64,000 nucleotides of DNA, taken from contig NC_092191.1 in the NCBI RefSeq assembly GCF_043641665.1, positions 2,242,001 to 2,306,000 on the forward strand, given 5' to 3'. Source of the DNA: Enoplosus armatus (taxonomy: Eukaryota > Chordata > Actinopteri > Centrarchiformes > Enoplosidae). The first letter of the stretch is position 1, and every line of letters starts with the position of its first letter. The notes under the pieces are model-generated. The model ran no database searches. It saw only the letters and a program-made list of their open reading frames with translations, and had not been told where the DNA came from. The translations under genes were made by a program, and so were the position numbers. Positions 48,611 to 62,323 of this stretch are shown one piece after another.

Positions 48611-51600
48611 CTGCAACAGAAAGATGCAAAGAATCACAATTCGTGTTACAACCCGAAACATCCACAGAGACAGACTCATGTTCGTGGTGATACTTGCGTT
48701 AATGAAAAAGATCCAAATGTGAGATTATACATTCATGAAGTTTAAGGTTAACTCATTTTTTAAAGTTAAAGTAAGCATGTTACAATGCGTTGACAGCTGT
48801 CGCTGACACTGAACTGAAAGTCGACACGAGGATCTACGGTAATTAATTTGCTTTGATCAACAATCGATGGAACAATCTAAAACCTCATTAGACTGAAAAT
48901 ATTCCGTCAATACGTTTACACAACAGACACAAACAACACACAGACATCAGTGTTCAAACACTGTGACTAAACTTCAAATAACCATCACATTCAATGTGTA
49001 CGTTTATGAACGCTCGGTGCTGATCTGATCATAAAAGCAGATTGGAAACTAAAGCTAAATTGGAAAAACTACAATAACCTTGGAGAGTTTACCCTGCGAG
49101 CCAGTTAAACTTTTAAAGCCTGTGATATTTTGACTCAGAGGAGAAGAACAGTGAGGCTGAGCACAGAGGGACAGTCAAACCCAGACTCAGATTTCATCTC
49201 AGATTTATTATTCAATGGCTGTCGCAAGCTCAAACACACCGTCTTTGATTCTCTCTCGCACACACAAGCACATTTTCCACATATGTAAATGAAGGTTAGT
49301 GGCTGCAGCATTACAGCATGCACAGTCATTTTTGTTAAAGTCTTCCAAAATGACTCATATGATGTTAAAAAAAAACAACTCATATGAGTGTTTTCTGATT
49401 GTCCAGCGCTGCGGTTCAGGTCTGCAAAGGGCAACTAAAACTAGTTAGTTCACCTTCAGGGTTTTAATAAACCAGCACTGACTCTTAGTAGTCTGTTTAC
49501 TAAATGTATATGTATGTAATTTAAACAGCAGTCTTAAAAAGAAAAAAGATTGTTTATCTTTAGGGGAAAGACATACTAACCCATGGCTAACGGGTCCTGT
49601 CCACCAGAGATTAGATTATATGTTCCTTTAAACACAACTGGTTGTGTCCACACTGGGAAGCCAGTGAGGGATCTTGCTGCATTAGTAACTTGTATATTGG
49701 TATACAAACCCTGTCACGAGATGGAATTCTACAATATCTGCACATTGCAGCTATGACACGGTAACGGTTAGGGAAAGATTGTGGTTATGGCAAATACGTA
49801 ATGGTACGGAAACATAAAGGTTACTGTAGATAATAAGCCAATTTAAACTGTTGGCCTGTGACATGACACAAAATTCACCCACCTACAATAAAGTTGGATG
49901 TGCTCCACCACTACCCACCACCCCAAACTTTCAGCCTACAAAGGGCACTGGCAGTGAAACTTGAGATTTACTGTATCTATATACGAGACAGGATCTAGAG
50001 TGATGAGGTCTGGAGCACATGGTTATAGTTAAGAGCTTTTTAACATAAAGCATGTCAACCTCAGAGTTTACTCTAAGGAAGACATCCAAGTGTTAACGTA
50101 CCTTTTTTAAATGACTGTATGTGGAAAAAATGGATATAATCAAGTCATGAACTGAAAAAAGACAAATGTACAAATAAACATGACATTTGTTTAGTGACGA
50201 CGCATCACATTAGTAATCTTCACTTTCTCTGTGACTTTACTCTTCAGGTAAATTTCTAGAAGTATCAGAAGTGATTACCACTTGTGTTGATTGCAAGCCC
50301 ACTATGAGCTGATTTGCAGCGCAGGCCTGATAATCAGCATCTGAACACCTCATATTTTTGCTCTGTATTTGGTATATTAAGCATCTGATTAGGAGTTTTA
50401 TAGTTTGTGAAGGAGTCTGTGGCTTAAGAGAACGTTCTCTGCTTCTAACCTGCATACTGAATCTCTGTATTCAGGATGGATGCTATTAGTGAATGTAACT
50501 CCAGTTTTGGCTTCTGGGTATTTACGTGTGCGTGCTCAGGCTGTAGGTGTGACAGAATAATAAATGGCTCTGGTATACAGTATTGTGAATTCAGACCCAA
50601 AATAGGGATGTACAGGATGTAGCGGGCATGGTAATACAGAAAGTGAGAAACTATATTCTGTTATTTCACCTTTGTTTCAGCACTAAACCGAAGAAAAGCC
50701 AAAGCTCGGGTGGAATGATGTCTATAAATCATGGCGTATTTGCAGGCCTCTGCATAAAGAAGCAAACAAAGGAACAAGCCAAGAATTCCAAGCGTGGAAA
50801 CAGAAAATATAAGCGTGAAGAACACAGTGACTAAACACAACTTTCATCAGTTTGTTTTTCATGATGAGGTCCCATCTGTGTTTAGAGGCATTGTTTAGAT
50901 GCGTTAAAAGTTTCAAACATTTTCGCATCTCAGACAGAAACACTGAGAGACCGTAATGATAATAAACTTCTACAGCTTGTCGCTGAAGTCTGAAATCCCG
51001 AGGGCACTTTCAGTGTTTCAAAACAAAACATTTGGAAATTTAAATCATATGAATGTGAATTTAGAAACTAGATTCCATTTAGAAGAAGGGCTCCATCTGC
51101 CACTGCACATTTTTTTACTGTTATAACGTCACCAATATGATTCAAAACTACAGTTTAGAGGCTGATTTTTAGAAGTCTTGTCTTGCTGAAATAAGAGATC
51201 AAATTTATGGCACACTCTGGATCTGGATCCAATCTGTATGTAAACAAAAGGGTCGGGCAACTCCCAAAATTACCACCACTCAAAACACAAGATTAGACCT
51301 GTCTTTCACTTGTAAAACTAGTTGACAGGTATTTCAACACAAAGACAACCACACGACAAGACAACTCTTTGATGGTCGATGTTTTTTCTGATGCTTTAAA
51401 AGGTTTGTTTATATCCATTTAACACTAACAAATGCAGCAACCACGTTTTCTCACCTACCCATTCTTACTACTGTCTAGACATGCAAACACTTTCGGTTTT
51501 ATTTTCTTTACATATCCATCTCTGAGATTTATGAGATGGATGGATTCAGAATCTTAAAACCTGCAAGGGTAGATATCACTGTTTTTTTTCTAACCCTTTG

Positions 51601-52132
51601 AATTAGATCACTGATTGTGATTGCATGCATATGAAAACCATATAAACCTCTGCATACCTTGTAAATATCCTATAATAATAAACAACTGCAATGCTTATTG
51701 CCAATTCAAAAATATTTGGACGTCAACACATTCAGATATATATTCCTGCCTTGTGTCCACGTGCTTTGGATTTGCCTAATACCTGCCTGTTCTGAAAAGT
51801 CACATTAGCATGTGGTAGATTTCCATATTTGTCCAGGGCACTTCTTTCCTGCTTTGGAGTCAACTATATTCATAAGAACAGGCTGATGGAGCCCTGGGGC
51901 TTGTAGACTGTGTGTGTGTGTGTGTGGTATGCCTCTCAGTTCTGGCAGGTGTGTGTATATGTTGTTTTATCTGTAGTGGGTTTGCAGCTAGCTCTGTTGT
52001 GTGTTGAAAAGGCAAAAGCAGTTCTTCTAGTGTTTTTATTTCCTCTAAAAAAAAAAAAAGAGGAAGGAAATGAAGGAAGCGTCTTCTCACTCGCTATATG
52101 TTCACATCACACAAAGAATAAACCAGACTAGA

Positions 52133-52620
52133 GTCTGCAGCCATGCTAACAGCTCTGTGATGCTAGGCTTTGAGCTTAATGCTAACCCATGCTCGCAATG
52201 ACAATTCTAAAATGGTGATGATGAGCAGGAAAAGATTAGCATGCTAACATTTGCTAATTGGTACCAAACAAAGTACAGCTGAGGGGAATGACGTCACTTT
52301 TGCAGGTATTTGGTCATAAATCACCATATTGGGACAGACTGAAATGTTGAACTGATGGCGGCGCTAGATAAAAAGTCAGAGGATTACCAAAGTCAGTAAG
52401 ACGCAATATCTGGGAACCATGAATGTATGTACCAAATGTTGTGGCAATCTGTCTGGTAGATATTTCACAGGATAAGTGAAACTTTGATCTGCTAATGGCA
52501 TCAGAAGAAAAGTCAGGGGCTCACCAGTCAGCAGGATTCATCCTCTGGGGGGCATGAATGTTTGTACCAAATTTCAAGACAATCTATTCAACAGTTGCTG
52601 AGATATTTTAAACCAAAACT
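52133..52620 (+). repeat. Modular percomorph interspersed repeat with internal duplication
   Basis: It starts gagtctgcagccatgctaac, then has aacatttgctaattggtacc, aaagtacagctgagggg and gcaggtatttggtcataaa. Two diverged modules of about 125 bases follow. Each contains a gatggcg- or aatggcat-like start, aaaagtcag, caccaaagtcag, catgaatgt-tgtaccaaat, caatct and gatattt. I recognise this order from many percomorph genomic clones. It is non-coding and the boundaries are approximate. Confidence 0.7.
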
Positions 52621-55232
52621 CCTCGAATTCAGTTTGAAGCTTACGGTCAAAAAAAAGGCACGATTCTCGAGCTGTTTTTCCTCCAGTTCCTAAAAAGAAA
52701 GCTCTCCCTGGAAGCTGAGGAGCTTTCAGCTGGTTACACATTTTTCTCCACTCTTTGATTCTCCTCTTTCAAGCCAAGGTGAACGCACCGTCGTAAGTGT
52801 TGTTGGACTGCGAGTTGCTGGAAGTGGAGAGGTTCTGAGTCACTGGTTAATGGTTATTATTCTGCATGTCTGTGTGTGTGAGAGAGAGGGAGATCAATGA
52901 GGAGAGTGGAGTGAATCGTCTCACAGGCCTGTCCCCCGAGTGTGTCATTACAGCCTGCCTTGATGCCTACACACACACACATGCATGCAACCACAGTCCA
53001 ATATACTGAGGAATTGAACACACACTTACGCACTGGAAAAATGGTTTAACACAACTCTCTCATTAACTTGTATTTGACGTGCTATCAGAGCAGTGCCAAC
53101 AGCACACACGCACCAGTACACCACCAAAGCTCATTATCAGTACAGACTGTGTATATGTGTGTGTGTGTGTGTATTTATGTGTGCAGGCAGGAGTGTGTAA
53201 TTGCATCTATGTACAATATCTGTCTGTAGAATAAACTTGCAGGGCTGTATGCCTGCATATACAGTATGTGTGTGTGTGAGTGTGCCATGGACATAAAGTT
53301 AAAGGCACAATCTGTAATCCCAAATCCAAAGGGTAGCCAGGTTACTAAAGTGTTAAAGTGTTTCCAAATATCAAATAAACATAGATCACTATCAAACTAA
53401 GAGTAAGTCTCCACTTTAATCACAATAATACAGCATTAAAAACTAGATTCTACAAATATACATAGATTTAGCAGTTAACAAATCAAATCAATCAAATAAT
53501 TATTTTGATAACTTTGCATTATTTATATTCTGGTTTCGGTCGAGTGCCCAATTTACTTTGATTTTAGCAACTGACCTGAGCTCAGAAACTGGATTTTGTG
53601 AAGTGAATGGGGATATTATTATTTCTGAGTACGTTCAGTTAAGAAACACACAAAGCGCTTGTTCATATGTTTAGATATTTGAAGATCGGGGCTTTAAAGC
53701 CAAAGCATAGACGATTCTCTCACATGCAGCAACATATACTATTCAGAAACTCTGCAGTGTAATGTATGGTCAGTGTGGAGCATCACGAACAATCACAACA
53801 ACATAAACATAAAAAGAGACATTTATCGTTATGATTGTTGTTTGCAAAAAGAAATGATTGAGGTTTGAAATTGCAGGAGGATTTTCTGTAAATGTGGGTA
53901 AACAATAACTTGCTTCACGCTTCATTGGGTTGCAGTGTTATTATATGTGAAAGGGCTCTCTGTGTCCCTGTCATCGCTCTGCAGCTAATGACAGTATTAT
54001 CCCCACTCCCTCCCCGACCCAGGAGGAGCCCATCACCGGTGTTCAGGATTGCTGCTTGTGATCCCTCAGTTTCATCAGCCAGATAACTGTTGTTGTTCCT
54101 GCAGAGCTGGAGTGGCTGCTCCAACTGAGACATACAGTTTCAGAGTCTTATCGGGCACAACGGGACCAGCACACATACAGGAACACAGATGGATCTATAC
54201 GCACAAGCGTGTCAACAGCCAAACTGACACACTGGCCAATTCAGATCAGGCACATTCAGGGAAAAGACAAGTGGAGGATGAATCATGAGTCATGGGACCA
54301 AACATTTGGATGCTATACCACGAGCAAAAGATGGGTTCAAAGTAGTATTTTGTTTGTAAATGTACCGAGAATAGAGTCAAATCTGGAAATATTTTACATG
54401 CTATGACGAAAAAAAACTATTTTGGAAATGTTACGAGAAAGTTGCCCAAGCTGATGGTGGTACAAGTTGGTACTAATGGTGTTTTTATTGTACTGACCGC
54501 CAGAGAGTAGAAAGACTCAAAATCAAACTCACACAGCTCTGCTATTCTACCGTCATATCAAACTGTTACGGCCAACATAGCAAACGGCTGCCCGCTTGCA
54601 CATCGAGCAGACACAGAGAGACATTGCCATCCCAGTGGGAGTCGGACGTCCGATATTATGCTCTCCTTTTAGCTCTGGTTTGGTCTCCAACAACACCTGA
54701 GAAAAGTTTCTGGCTCTTTAGATGCTAAACGTTCCAGTTTCTCCACCAGCCACTTGTTAACTACAGCTTGTCTGTGGTGGTTTGCTGTAAACTGGTTTTA
54801 TGCATAAGACTTACATTAGCAACATGAACCCTTTGAACACTAAGCCTTTATTTGTAGTGTTTGATTCAGTGTTTTAACTTGACATATTTGACATTGTGAC
54901 AAAACCAGATAAACAAATGGAACGTAAAAAGGTAAAAAGAGACAGAAGTGAGCCAGAGGATGAAGAGGAAGTGGGGTATGCACCAGGGACAGACAAACAG
55001 ACTGGCAGTAAGATAGCTATAGATGAACAGACACTGGAGATATTTGGATAGTGAGACTGATAGAAAGGATAGAAAAACCGGCAGGTCAGATGAAGAGCAT
55101 CGGTAGCTCAGAAACTTTCTACAGAGAAAAAAAGTTTTGGAAGTGTTTTTATGTCATGGGATTAGATTTGTCCCGGACCGGCTGGAACCCTTGAGCCTCC
55201 AAACACGTCGTCCTCTGAATCCAAAACTAGAT

Positions 55233-55256
55233 TGTGTGTGTGTGTGTGTGTGTGTG
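55233..55256. repeat. (GT)n microsatellite next to a gfra1 splice donor
   Basis: Twelve GT units on + (CA on the transcribed sense) lie directly inside the intron, 10 bases past the exon end at 55267. Intronic CA repeats near donors can bind hnRNP L and affect splicing. Confidence 0.95.
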
Positions 55257-55266
55257 CATGTCTAAC

Positions 55267-55448
55267 CTGTAGGCTGCCACAGAAGTGGTAGATACCAGGG
55301 TCTGTGTTAATGTTGTTGTCGATGGTGTTGGGGTTGCGCTCGCGGTTCCTCTGGTAGGGGGTGGTGGTGGAGGTGGTGGTCTGGACAGGGGACATCGGCT
55401 GCCACACTCCCACATCTGTCCCATTCCCAAAGGCCTGGATGGCATTAC
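55267..55448 (-). CDS. gfra1: gfra1 exon encoding end of domain 3 and Thr-rich linker
   Basis: The 182-base exon starts by completing an Arg codon and encodes 60 residues. NAIQAFGNGTDV closes cysteine-rich domain 3. A linker follows with WQPMSPVQTTTSTTT, NRERNPN and a GIYHFCGSLQ end. NAIQAFGNG is shared by GFRA1 and GFRA2. VWQP-PVQTTT-TTT is specific to GFRA1, where it forms the stalk between the ligand-binding core and the GPI anchor. NGT is an N-glycosylation sequon. The - strand acceptor is ctctgtag and the donor is gttaga, which is weak. The exon ends in phase 0. Confidence 0.95.
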
Positions 55449-56024
55449 CTACAGAGGGAAAGTGGGAGACAGCACTAATTAGCTGTGAAAAACAAAACAC
55501 TTTTTTGGGGGAGGTGAGTGGTACACAAAGTACAGAAAGTAATTCTTGGCAAGCGATAATCTACTGCAGGTGAACTAAGATTTACACCAACCAGGTCACA
55601 CACACACTGAAATATCTGACAGAATAAGCAGGTTTACTCTGACAAAGATTTTTTTTTTTACTTTATTTATTATGAAGGCTCCAAACACATCTCTTGATGA
55701 GTCTGAGTGAGTTGTGCTGAGCTGGTACATAATTAGTTTGCCACACCTGAAATACTACGTCGTAATTCCAAGCAGGTCACTTTAGTACCGAGCTGGATCT
55801 CATCATGAATCACATGCTTGTTAGTCCCCATGTTAAAATAAAGCTTTATATCGCGCCATCTTAAACCACAATTAAAGGTGAGTTAGAAGGTACTTAGGTT
55901 TTGTTATCACTTCCCCCCATTATAAATTCACCACACAGTCAAAAACCTGAGTGCTGATGTGGCTATTTACCATTAGAGTCCATTAGTGGCCCTATTAATA
56001 GCGTTCTATGGCTTTGATGTAAAA

Positions 56025-56025
<1 letters not shown>

Positions 56026-56056
<31 letters not shown>
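56026..56056. repeat. (CA)n microsatellite
   Basis: About 15 CA units, in a gfra1 intron. Confidence 0.95.
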
Positions 56057-56057
<1 letters not shown>

Positions 56058-58898
56058 CAGAGGAAAGCTGAGCTTTACAGAGCTGCTGTTTGAACGTAAT
56101 GATATTCTGCCCTCCAACAGTGAATTATGACCCTGATACTGTGGTAAAGGAAAGGAGAGCTGATCTGCATAACTGCTCTTTAACCCCACTGAAATACTCA
56201 TACATACATGCACAAAGACACATGGCTATGTCTATATATGATGTACACGGTTGCATATATTCTTATTGCTGGATCAGGTTATTGTTTTTCATTGTATTTT
56301 TTTGCCAAATTCAAAGCCAAATATAAAAGAGACCACTCGAAAAATAGTTGCATCGTCATGGAAAACCAACAAAAAACTAAAAGTGTAGTGCCATTCCACA
56401 TAACAGATGTAGACAGTATTCAAAATAAACTAATCAAACTGAAACGAACAATAAATAAATAGAATAATAAGACTGGGGTTGCGTTGAACGGTCACTGACT
56501 GTATAATAAACCCTGTGGGGATCATAAATGTTTAAATCGTGACACCCCTCTTTACTAAGTAGATTAAGTTGTCCCAAACTCAACCTCACTTTAACCACAG
56601 AGACAACAGATCAGAAAACACTCATATGAGTCAGTCTGGACCAGTTCTGAAATACGCCAAAAAGGTTTCCTGTTGTTGTTTTGCTATGAGGACTTGCTCA
56701 ACTCAACTCAGCTGACTCAAGTCCACACCTCCACACTGTGGCATCCTAAAGCCCAGAAGGGTACTCCCTTGGCCCGGCCTCGTCTCCTTAAGGTCTTCTC
56801 TGAAAGCACCCATGGCAGCATTCCCTAATTCCTGCTGACCTAGTTCTAGATATTTCCTTAAGCAAAAGAAACCACAGGATGTTCTCAATAGTTTAACTTC
56901 TAATTGCAGGTCTGACAGATCACCATTAGAATATTGTGGATTTCTTGGAGAAGTAAATTAAGGTTTTCTTGCACTGAACCAGTCTCCTGTCTAGGACAAG
57001 ACATCTGGATACTAGTGTGCATTGAAAGATATTCGCTAACCCTTAAATACATGTTGTTCACAGTTAGTGTACGCAGCATCTTTCTTTTCCTCCCCCTGTG
57101 GATGTGGCTTCTGCTTAAACTCACCCTGACCTAGAAAGAACCTTTGAGTTAGTTCCACTCTGCACATTTAATAAACGGGACTATTAATCTTGAACTAAGT
57201 AGAGCCGGAGACACTCTCACTTCATCTGCTTAGACCAGACATCTCTCTCTCACAGTGACAAACAGACAGACGATGTCTGAAGAAAAAAAAGATTAGTTGA
57301 GTAGTTGATTGGTGAGTTCAATTCATATGTTTTTGTTTCTATGTGTGTATGTGTATGTATGGAAGCAAGAGTAAGCATATACTGTATGTATCTGGGGGAG
57401 GGGATTAGGCCATCACATATAATGTGACAAGCCCTGGTTCTGAAATAAACTGGCATTTAGAACTCGTCTTTCTTTTTCTGCAAACTAACAATGCCTATTT
57501 TCAATTTCTCAACATATTTGTTTAACATTGTCTTGAAAAGAAGTTTTATATACAAGGCTGCTGATTTGTTCTAGCACTCATATCTGAGATGCGACAACCA
57601 GCACAAAACAGGTGGATATCCTGCAGCCCTGATATGTGCGACTTTTCTCATTAGTGTGCATGTGCATGTTTAATTTTTGCTTGTGTGTGTGAGCAAGTGA
57701 TTGTGTAGCTGTTAGCTTTGTGTCGAGACAGCAGAAGGCTGATGAGCATATTGTAAGTGTTGATGGGCTCCTCTGTCTCCTCACCTAAGGCCTAATTACA
57801 TTCACAGCACAGAGAAAAACAGTTTGCATCTCAAATTACACCTCGAGATGTCAGACGTGCATTTGAGCTTAGTTGATTTCTGTTTTGTAGATATAAAATT
57901 CAATATAAAATATCACATACTTTTCTATCCGGTGCCTGTCTGTTTATACATTAATTGTCCTCTCCGTTATTCTCAATCAATTGAATTTCCTTTGGCAGGG
58001 TGGAGCGTTAACGAAGTGAAAGCTTTAAGAGCAGAGCTCTAATCTTTGAGCGTATTTGGATAATAAACCAAAGACAGAGTGTATGCCTTAGCTCAATAGA
58101 TTCAATGGAGAGTAAATGGAAACTCTGCTACTATTTACTCTGGATACATGAAGATAATTCACAGCCACTGTAGACTGAGCAAACAAATCATGATACAAAA
58201 GATGTATATGTGTACTGAGGCTATACTTTCCCAAAATACACTAACACTTACTTACACACGTTTGTACTTCTATACGTGTACTCTAAAATGCTTGAGGTGG
58301 TACTAAAGTGTCTCCTTAATGGATACTAAACCTACAATATGCAGCTGATGGTATCCTGGGAGCTGCCTATTCTGGGAATGGATGACATCAACACACCTGA
58401 CCTGAAACCATATCAGGTGAGTATCGTCCTTATTCTAAACCCTAAAAGCATGCCTTAACCCTCAAACAGATCTTTTAAAGAAGTGATGACCACACCAAAT
58501 GTCCTTGCTTTCCAAAAATATCCTCACTGTCAAGGTCTGAAACTCTAATTGATCCTAAAAATGATAAAATACAAGAGTACACACACTAAAAGCACTAAAC
58601 CAAATATTCATTTAACCTTCCCAAATGCAAACATCACGGTGCATTTGAATAAACACGATATCATCTTCCCACTGCAGCAGATACTTGTGTAAGCAGTATG
58701 ATTGCCTCTCACAGATGTCCATATTACCACTTTATCTCACTTTACATGTACAAGGTTTGCTGTAATACTAGAGTTATGATTCATGTTGGATGGGGTGACC
58801 TTTGCATATTCAGTACATAGTCTGGAATTGGGGAGGCATTACATTGGAAAGGCTTTGAATACATTAAAGCTCCCATGTTTTTCTTGAGATTATTAAAG

Positions 58899-59193
58899 CA
58901 GTGGTTCCAAACCTGGGGGTGGGGACCCCTCCAAGGGGTCGCAAGGTAACTCTGAGGAGTTACAGAATTACAGGATAGGAAAACAGAAACAAATATATGC
59001 TAAATTTGGATATTACTGGATATGTTTTTACATCTGAAGGTTTCTAAAATGACTCAAAACATGGGAAAACACTTTCAGTTTGACTTTATAAACAATAGAT
59101 ATATGACATAAATCATAACCCTTGATGATAAGCAGACATGCAGGCACTGCTTCATTTTAAGGCGTCAAGAGCTAAAACGTTTGGTAACTACTG
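58899..59193. mobile_element. hAT-like non-autonomous DNA transposon
   Basis: The left end reads cagtggttccaaacctgggg, then tggggacccctccaaggggt and cgcaaggt, the classic start of a common fish hAT-type repeat. The right end, read on the - strand, begins cagtagttaccaaacg, giving imperfect terminal inverted repeats. The 8-bp flanks (tattaaag and tgtcagag) share five of eight bases, which could be a worn target-site duplication. There is no transposase sequence. Confidence 0.7.
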
Positions 59194-62188
59194 TGTCAGA
59201 GGATGCTAATATTTTTACACATGTGTCTGTCACAGTTGGACAATCATCCCTGGCAATTCTCCTCCATATCTGAACAACAAAACATCTAAAGCGCAGTATA
59301 AGAACAGAAAGTCCTCTCTCTGTCTTCCCATATTCTCTCTTTCTGACTGTTCTTTTCCTTCCTCTCTTGTAGTTTCTCTCTAGTCATGACCCTGTAGCCG
59401 GCGTGTGTCAGGATCTTCAGAGTTGTCAGTTCCTGTTACTGCTGAGCAAACTTAATGAGAGCAGAAAGAGGGAGGGCATGAAAGGAGGGAGATGGAGACG
59501 GAGAGATGGGATGAGCAGAAAGAAGTGAGGTGAGGCACGAGCAGGAGAACAAGTAAAAGGAAGGGGCTGTAATGGTCAAATAAGCAGTGAGCAAGAGTGA
59601 GCAAGAATACAGAATTGAGACTGATAATGAAAATTCAGATGTGGGGTAGTCCTCCTCTTTGCCCTTTGCTTGGCTCCCTGCGGTGAATAAAAGCAAATAA
59701 TAGATATACGGTATATAGAGAGAGCTTGTTTTAACCCACATTAACCCCCTTTGATCTTGCAACTCTCACACGGACACACACATATAAAAAAATAATGCAG
59801 ACAAAGATATGTACGTTACACATCTCACACACACACGCACACACAAGATGCACACACACAGGCTGAAACACACACACACACACAAACACACACTGACTGT
59901 GGCAGCCCTCATTATCTTCGGCAGACCGACCTTGTTAACCCCGACTGGTAAAAAGACAACAGAGCTGAGAAAACAGGGAGGGAGGGGAAAAAAGATAATA
60001 GAAGAGGAGAAGACAAATGAGAGGGTGAAAGAGAGAAGAGCTGCTGAAAATGAGGCTGCATCTTCTTGGTGTTTTCTCATCTGGTAACTGTCATTCAAAC
60101 CGGAAAATCAAACCGCCCACTTTGCCCGTGCAGAGCTGAACCACCAGCAGCAACTCATCCCTCTTATTGTGAAGCACATCGTCTTCTAGATCATACACCT
60201 ACGTAGGAACACATTGATGGCGTCTTGCAGTTCACTGCTTCATCAATTGAATACCTAATTGATTCATTAATGAGGCAACTGGCAATTGTGTATATGAACA
60301 GATAGCGGGGTCAATGTGTGCTACTCTACATGAATATATGATGTGATGCTGGTAAACTGTGGACAGGACAGTCACGATCATCGACAAGGGTCATTGTGGA
60401 TCCTCGTAGTTCTCCTGCTATGAAAGTACTGGCACGTTCCTATCTAATCTCAATCCACAATCCCCGACATAATCTGAACGTCACAATTATTACTATTGAA
60501 CATGTTTGATGTTTTCAACAGCACTCTTGTGAAATGAGCACAAGAATAAGCTAATTAATTAAACACCCTCACCTCAAGACTGGCTATTATGAGATGTCCT
60601 CAGCTAAAACATCACAGAGTGTGCCTCTATTCTCATGATGCAGTTTGTATTTCAACCTTAAGTTTCTATTTACATGCATGAAGAGGAGCTGTGTCTTCAG
60701 ATTAGCATTTCATTTAAGCAACTAGAGAAAATGTAACATTATGTTATACTTCCACTTGGATTGGGGTTCAATCATTCTATCGAACCTGAATCAAATCCTC
60801 TTATCAAATCCAAATCAATTAAAAATCCTTATTGAATCTATTTAGGCTCAACTTTCAATACTACAAGTAACTAAAGTTATAGATTACTTTAAAGTTGAAC
60901 CGAGAGTTTCAGAAGAATCAGGCCAGGTTTAATTCTGGCCTTTAATCAGGAATTTACACAATTAAAAGTTAGCAACAGCTGATCTGCCACTTGGCAACGC
61001 CATTCCAACAAAAGAAAGTGGTAATTAAGCACCAGCTAAAAATAAAAGTTCCGCAAGCATTCTGCAAATAAAAAGGCCATGAAGAGGTAAAAGATTCCAC
61101 AAGAGATCCGGTTGCATCAGTGCTTAGCAAATCCAACGATATCATCAACCTGAAACAGGATCCAAAGTGGAACTGGCTGCTGAGGCCCAACCCTAATTGC
61201 CACACTTTGTAATTCAGCCTGAGAGAATAGGTGCACTTTAGCATGACAACCCAGATACAATCATAGCCAATTAACTACTTATTGTTCATTCATTCATCCC
61301 TTTCTATCCCTATTATTAATATGAAAATCCACATTAGGATGACTTTGCTTTATGAGCTTATGTTTTGGGATGAACACAGATCTTGTAATTTGTAAAATAT
61401 TTCATTATGGATTCAAAATCTTATACTAAATCTAGTTCCATCCAATCAAGTAGTCTACTAGATTTCAGCAACCATCCTTCAAGCGAAGGTGATTACAAAC
61501 ATTCATTCAGCTTAGGTGTCCTTGAGCAAGATACTCTCCATCTGACCCTGTGTTCTGACCTCCGTACAGGAATCAATGAAGAATCACATTACACTTAAAC
61601 TGTGTTGTGGAGGAGAGCAGCAGGCTGACTGACACCGAGTGTACTATCAAAACAACAGGAGCAGAATGAGCTCTGATTACAGAGAAACACACAAGGAATC
61701 TGGCTCTTATCTCCACAGCTTGGAAGGAATGTCCTGCAACTTATTAATCTTGGCTGGTGGTAGGTTGTGTGTGTGTGTGTGTGTTGTTAATTAAAGTCAT
61801 TGTGTAAGAGCGCTGGATGACAAAGCTGCTTTCTGTCAAAGATCTGGAGCAGGAGTTCTGCTACAGCTTTTAGGCACACAAACGAACAAAGAGGCATACA
61901 CACATTCAGACACCGTGGTGCAATACGACTGGTTTCTCTATAATGCAGAGGGATAACAATGCAAGCACGGCAATGGGATATATTTGGTTAGAAGGAGAGA
62001 CCGAGAGGAGGAGAGACAAGACAAGAAGAGGGGATAAAAGAGCAAAACAGAAAAGAGACCAGCAGAGCAGAGTGGATGGAAATAGAAAGTAGGAGAACAT
62101 AATTAAGAAGAACAGATAAGACTAAAGTACAATAGGAAAGAGGAGAAGAAAATAGGATAGTAAACAGCTGGGCAGAGGGATGACTTAC

Positions 62189-62323
62189 GGAGGCAGGTGT
62201 TCTCTGTGAAAAACTCTGTGAACTTGTCACACTCGTCCTTGTTGTTGCCGCTGTTGCTGCAGTCGCAGTAGGGAGAGACGCTGATTTTGGGTGAGCGCAG
62301 GTAGTTGGGGGTCATCACGGTAC
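62189..62323 (-). CDS. gfra1: gfra1 exon, middle of cysteine-rich domain 3
   Basis: The 135-base exon begins with the last two bases of a Gly codon and ends with the first base of an Arg codon. Between them are 44 residues: TVMTPNYL, KISVSPYCDCSNSGNNKDEC and FTEFFTENTCL. The YCDCSNSGN motif and the four cysteines match GFRA1 domain 3; GFRA2 has a CSCRGSGN form instead. The domain is part of the helical core that contacts GDNF and RET. The - strand acceptor is ctgctgcag and the donor is gtaagt. Both phases fit their neighbours. Confidence 0.96.

Larger units (their letters stand above)
48611..55266 (-). other. gfra1: gfra1 intron (6.7 kb)
   Basis: It lies between donor gttaga on the - strand (55261-55266) and the acceptor at 48611. 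It contains the modular repeat at 52133-52620 and short CA/TG runs (52972, 53158). A (TG)n run at 55233-55256 lies only 10 bases from the donor. The remainder (48620-52100, 52650-55200) shows nothing I can name. Confidence 0.9.
55449..62188 (-). other. gfra1: gfra1 intron (6.7 kb)
   Basis: It is bounded on the - strand by donor gtaagt (62183-62188) and acceptor ctctgtag. It contains a (CA)n array (56026), the hAT-like element (58899), CA-rich sequence at 59820-59895 and a (TG)n at 61766-61784. The block at 55690-55870 looks like a conserved non-coding element. The stretches 56100-58880 and 59250-61740 show nothing else I can name. Confidence 0.9.

Noticed and set aside
61480..61590. gtgtccttgagcaagatactc, resembling a common fish repeat
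   Set aside because: Only a short match from memory, without clear borders.
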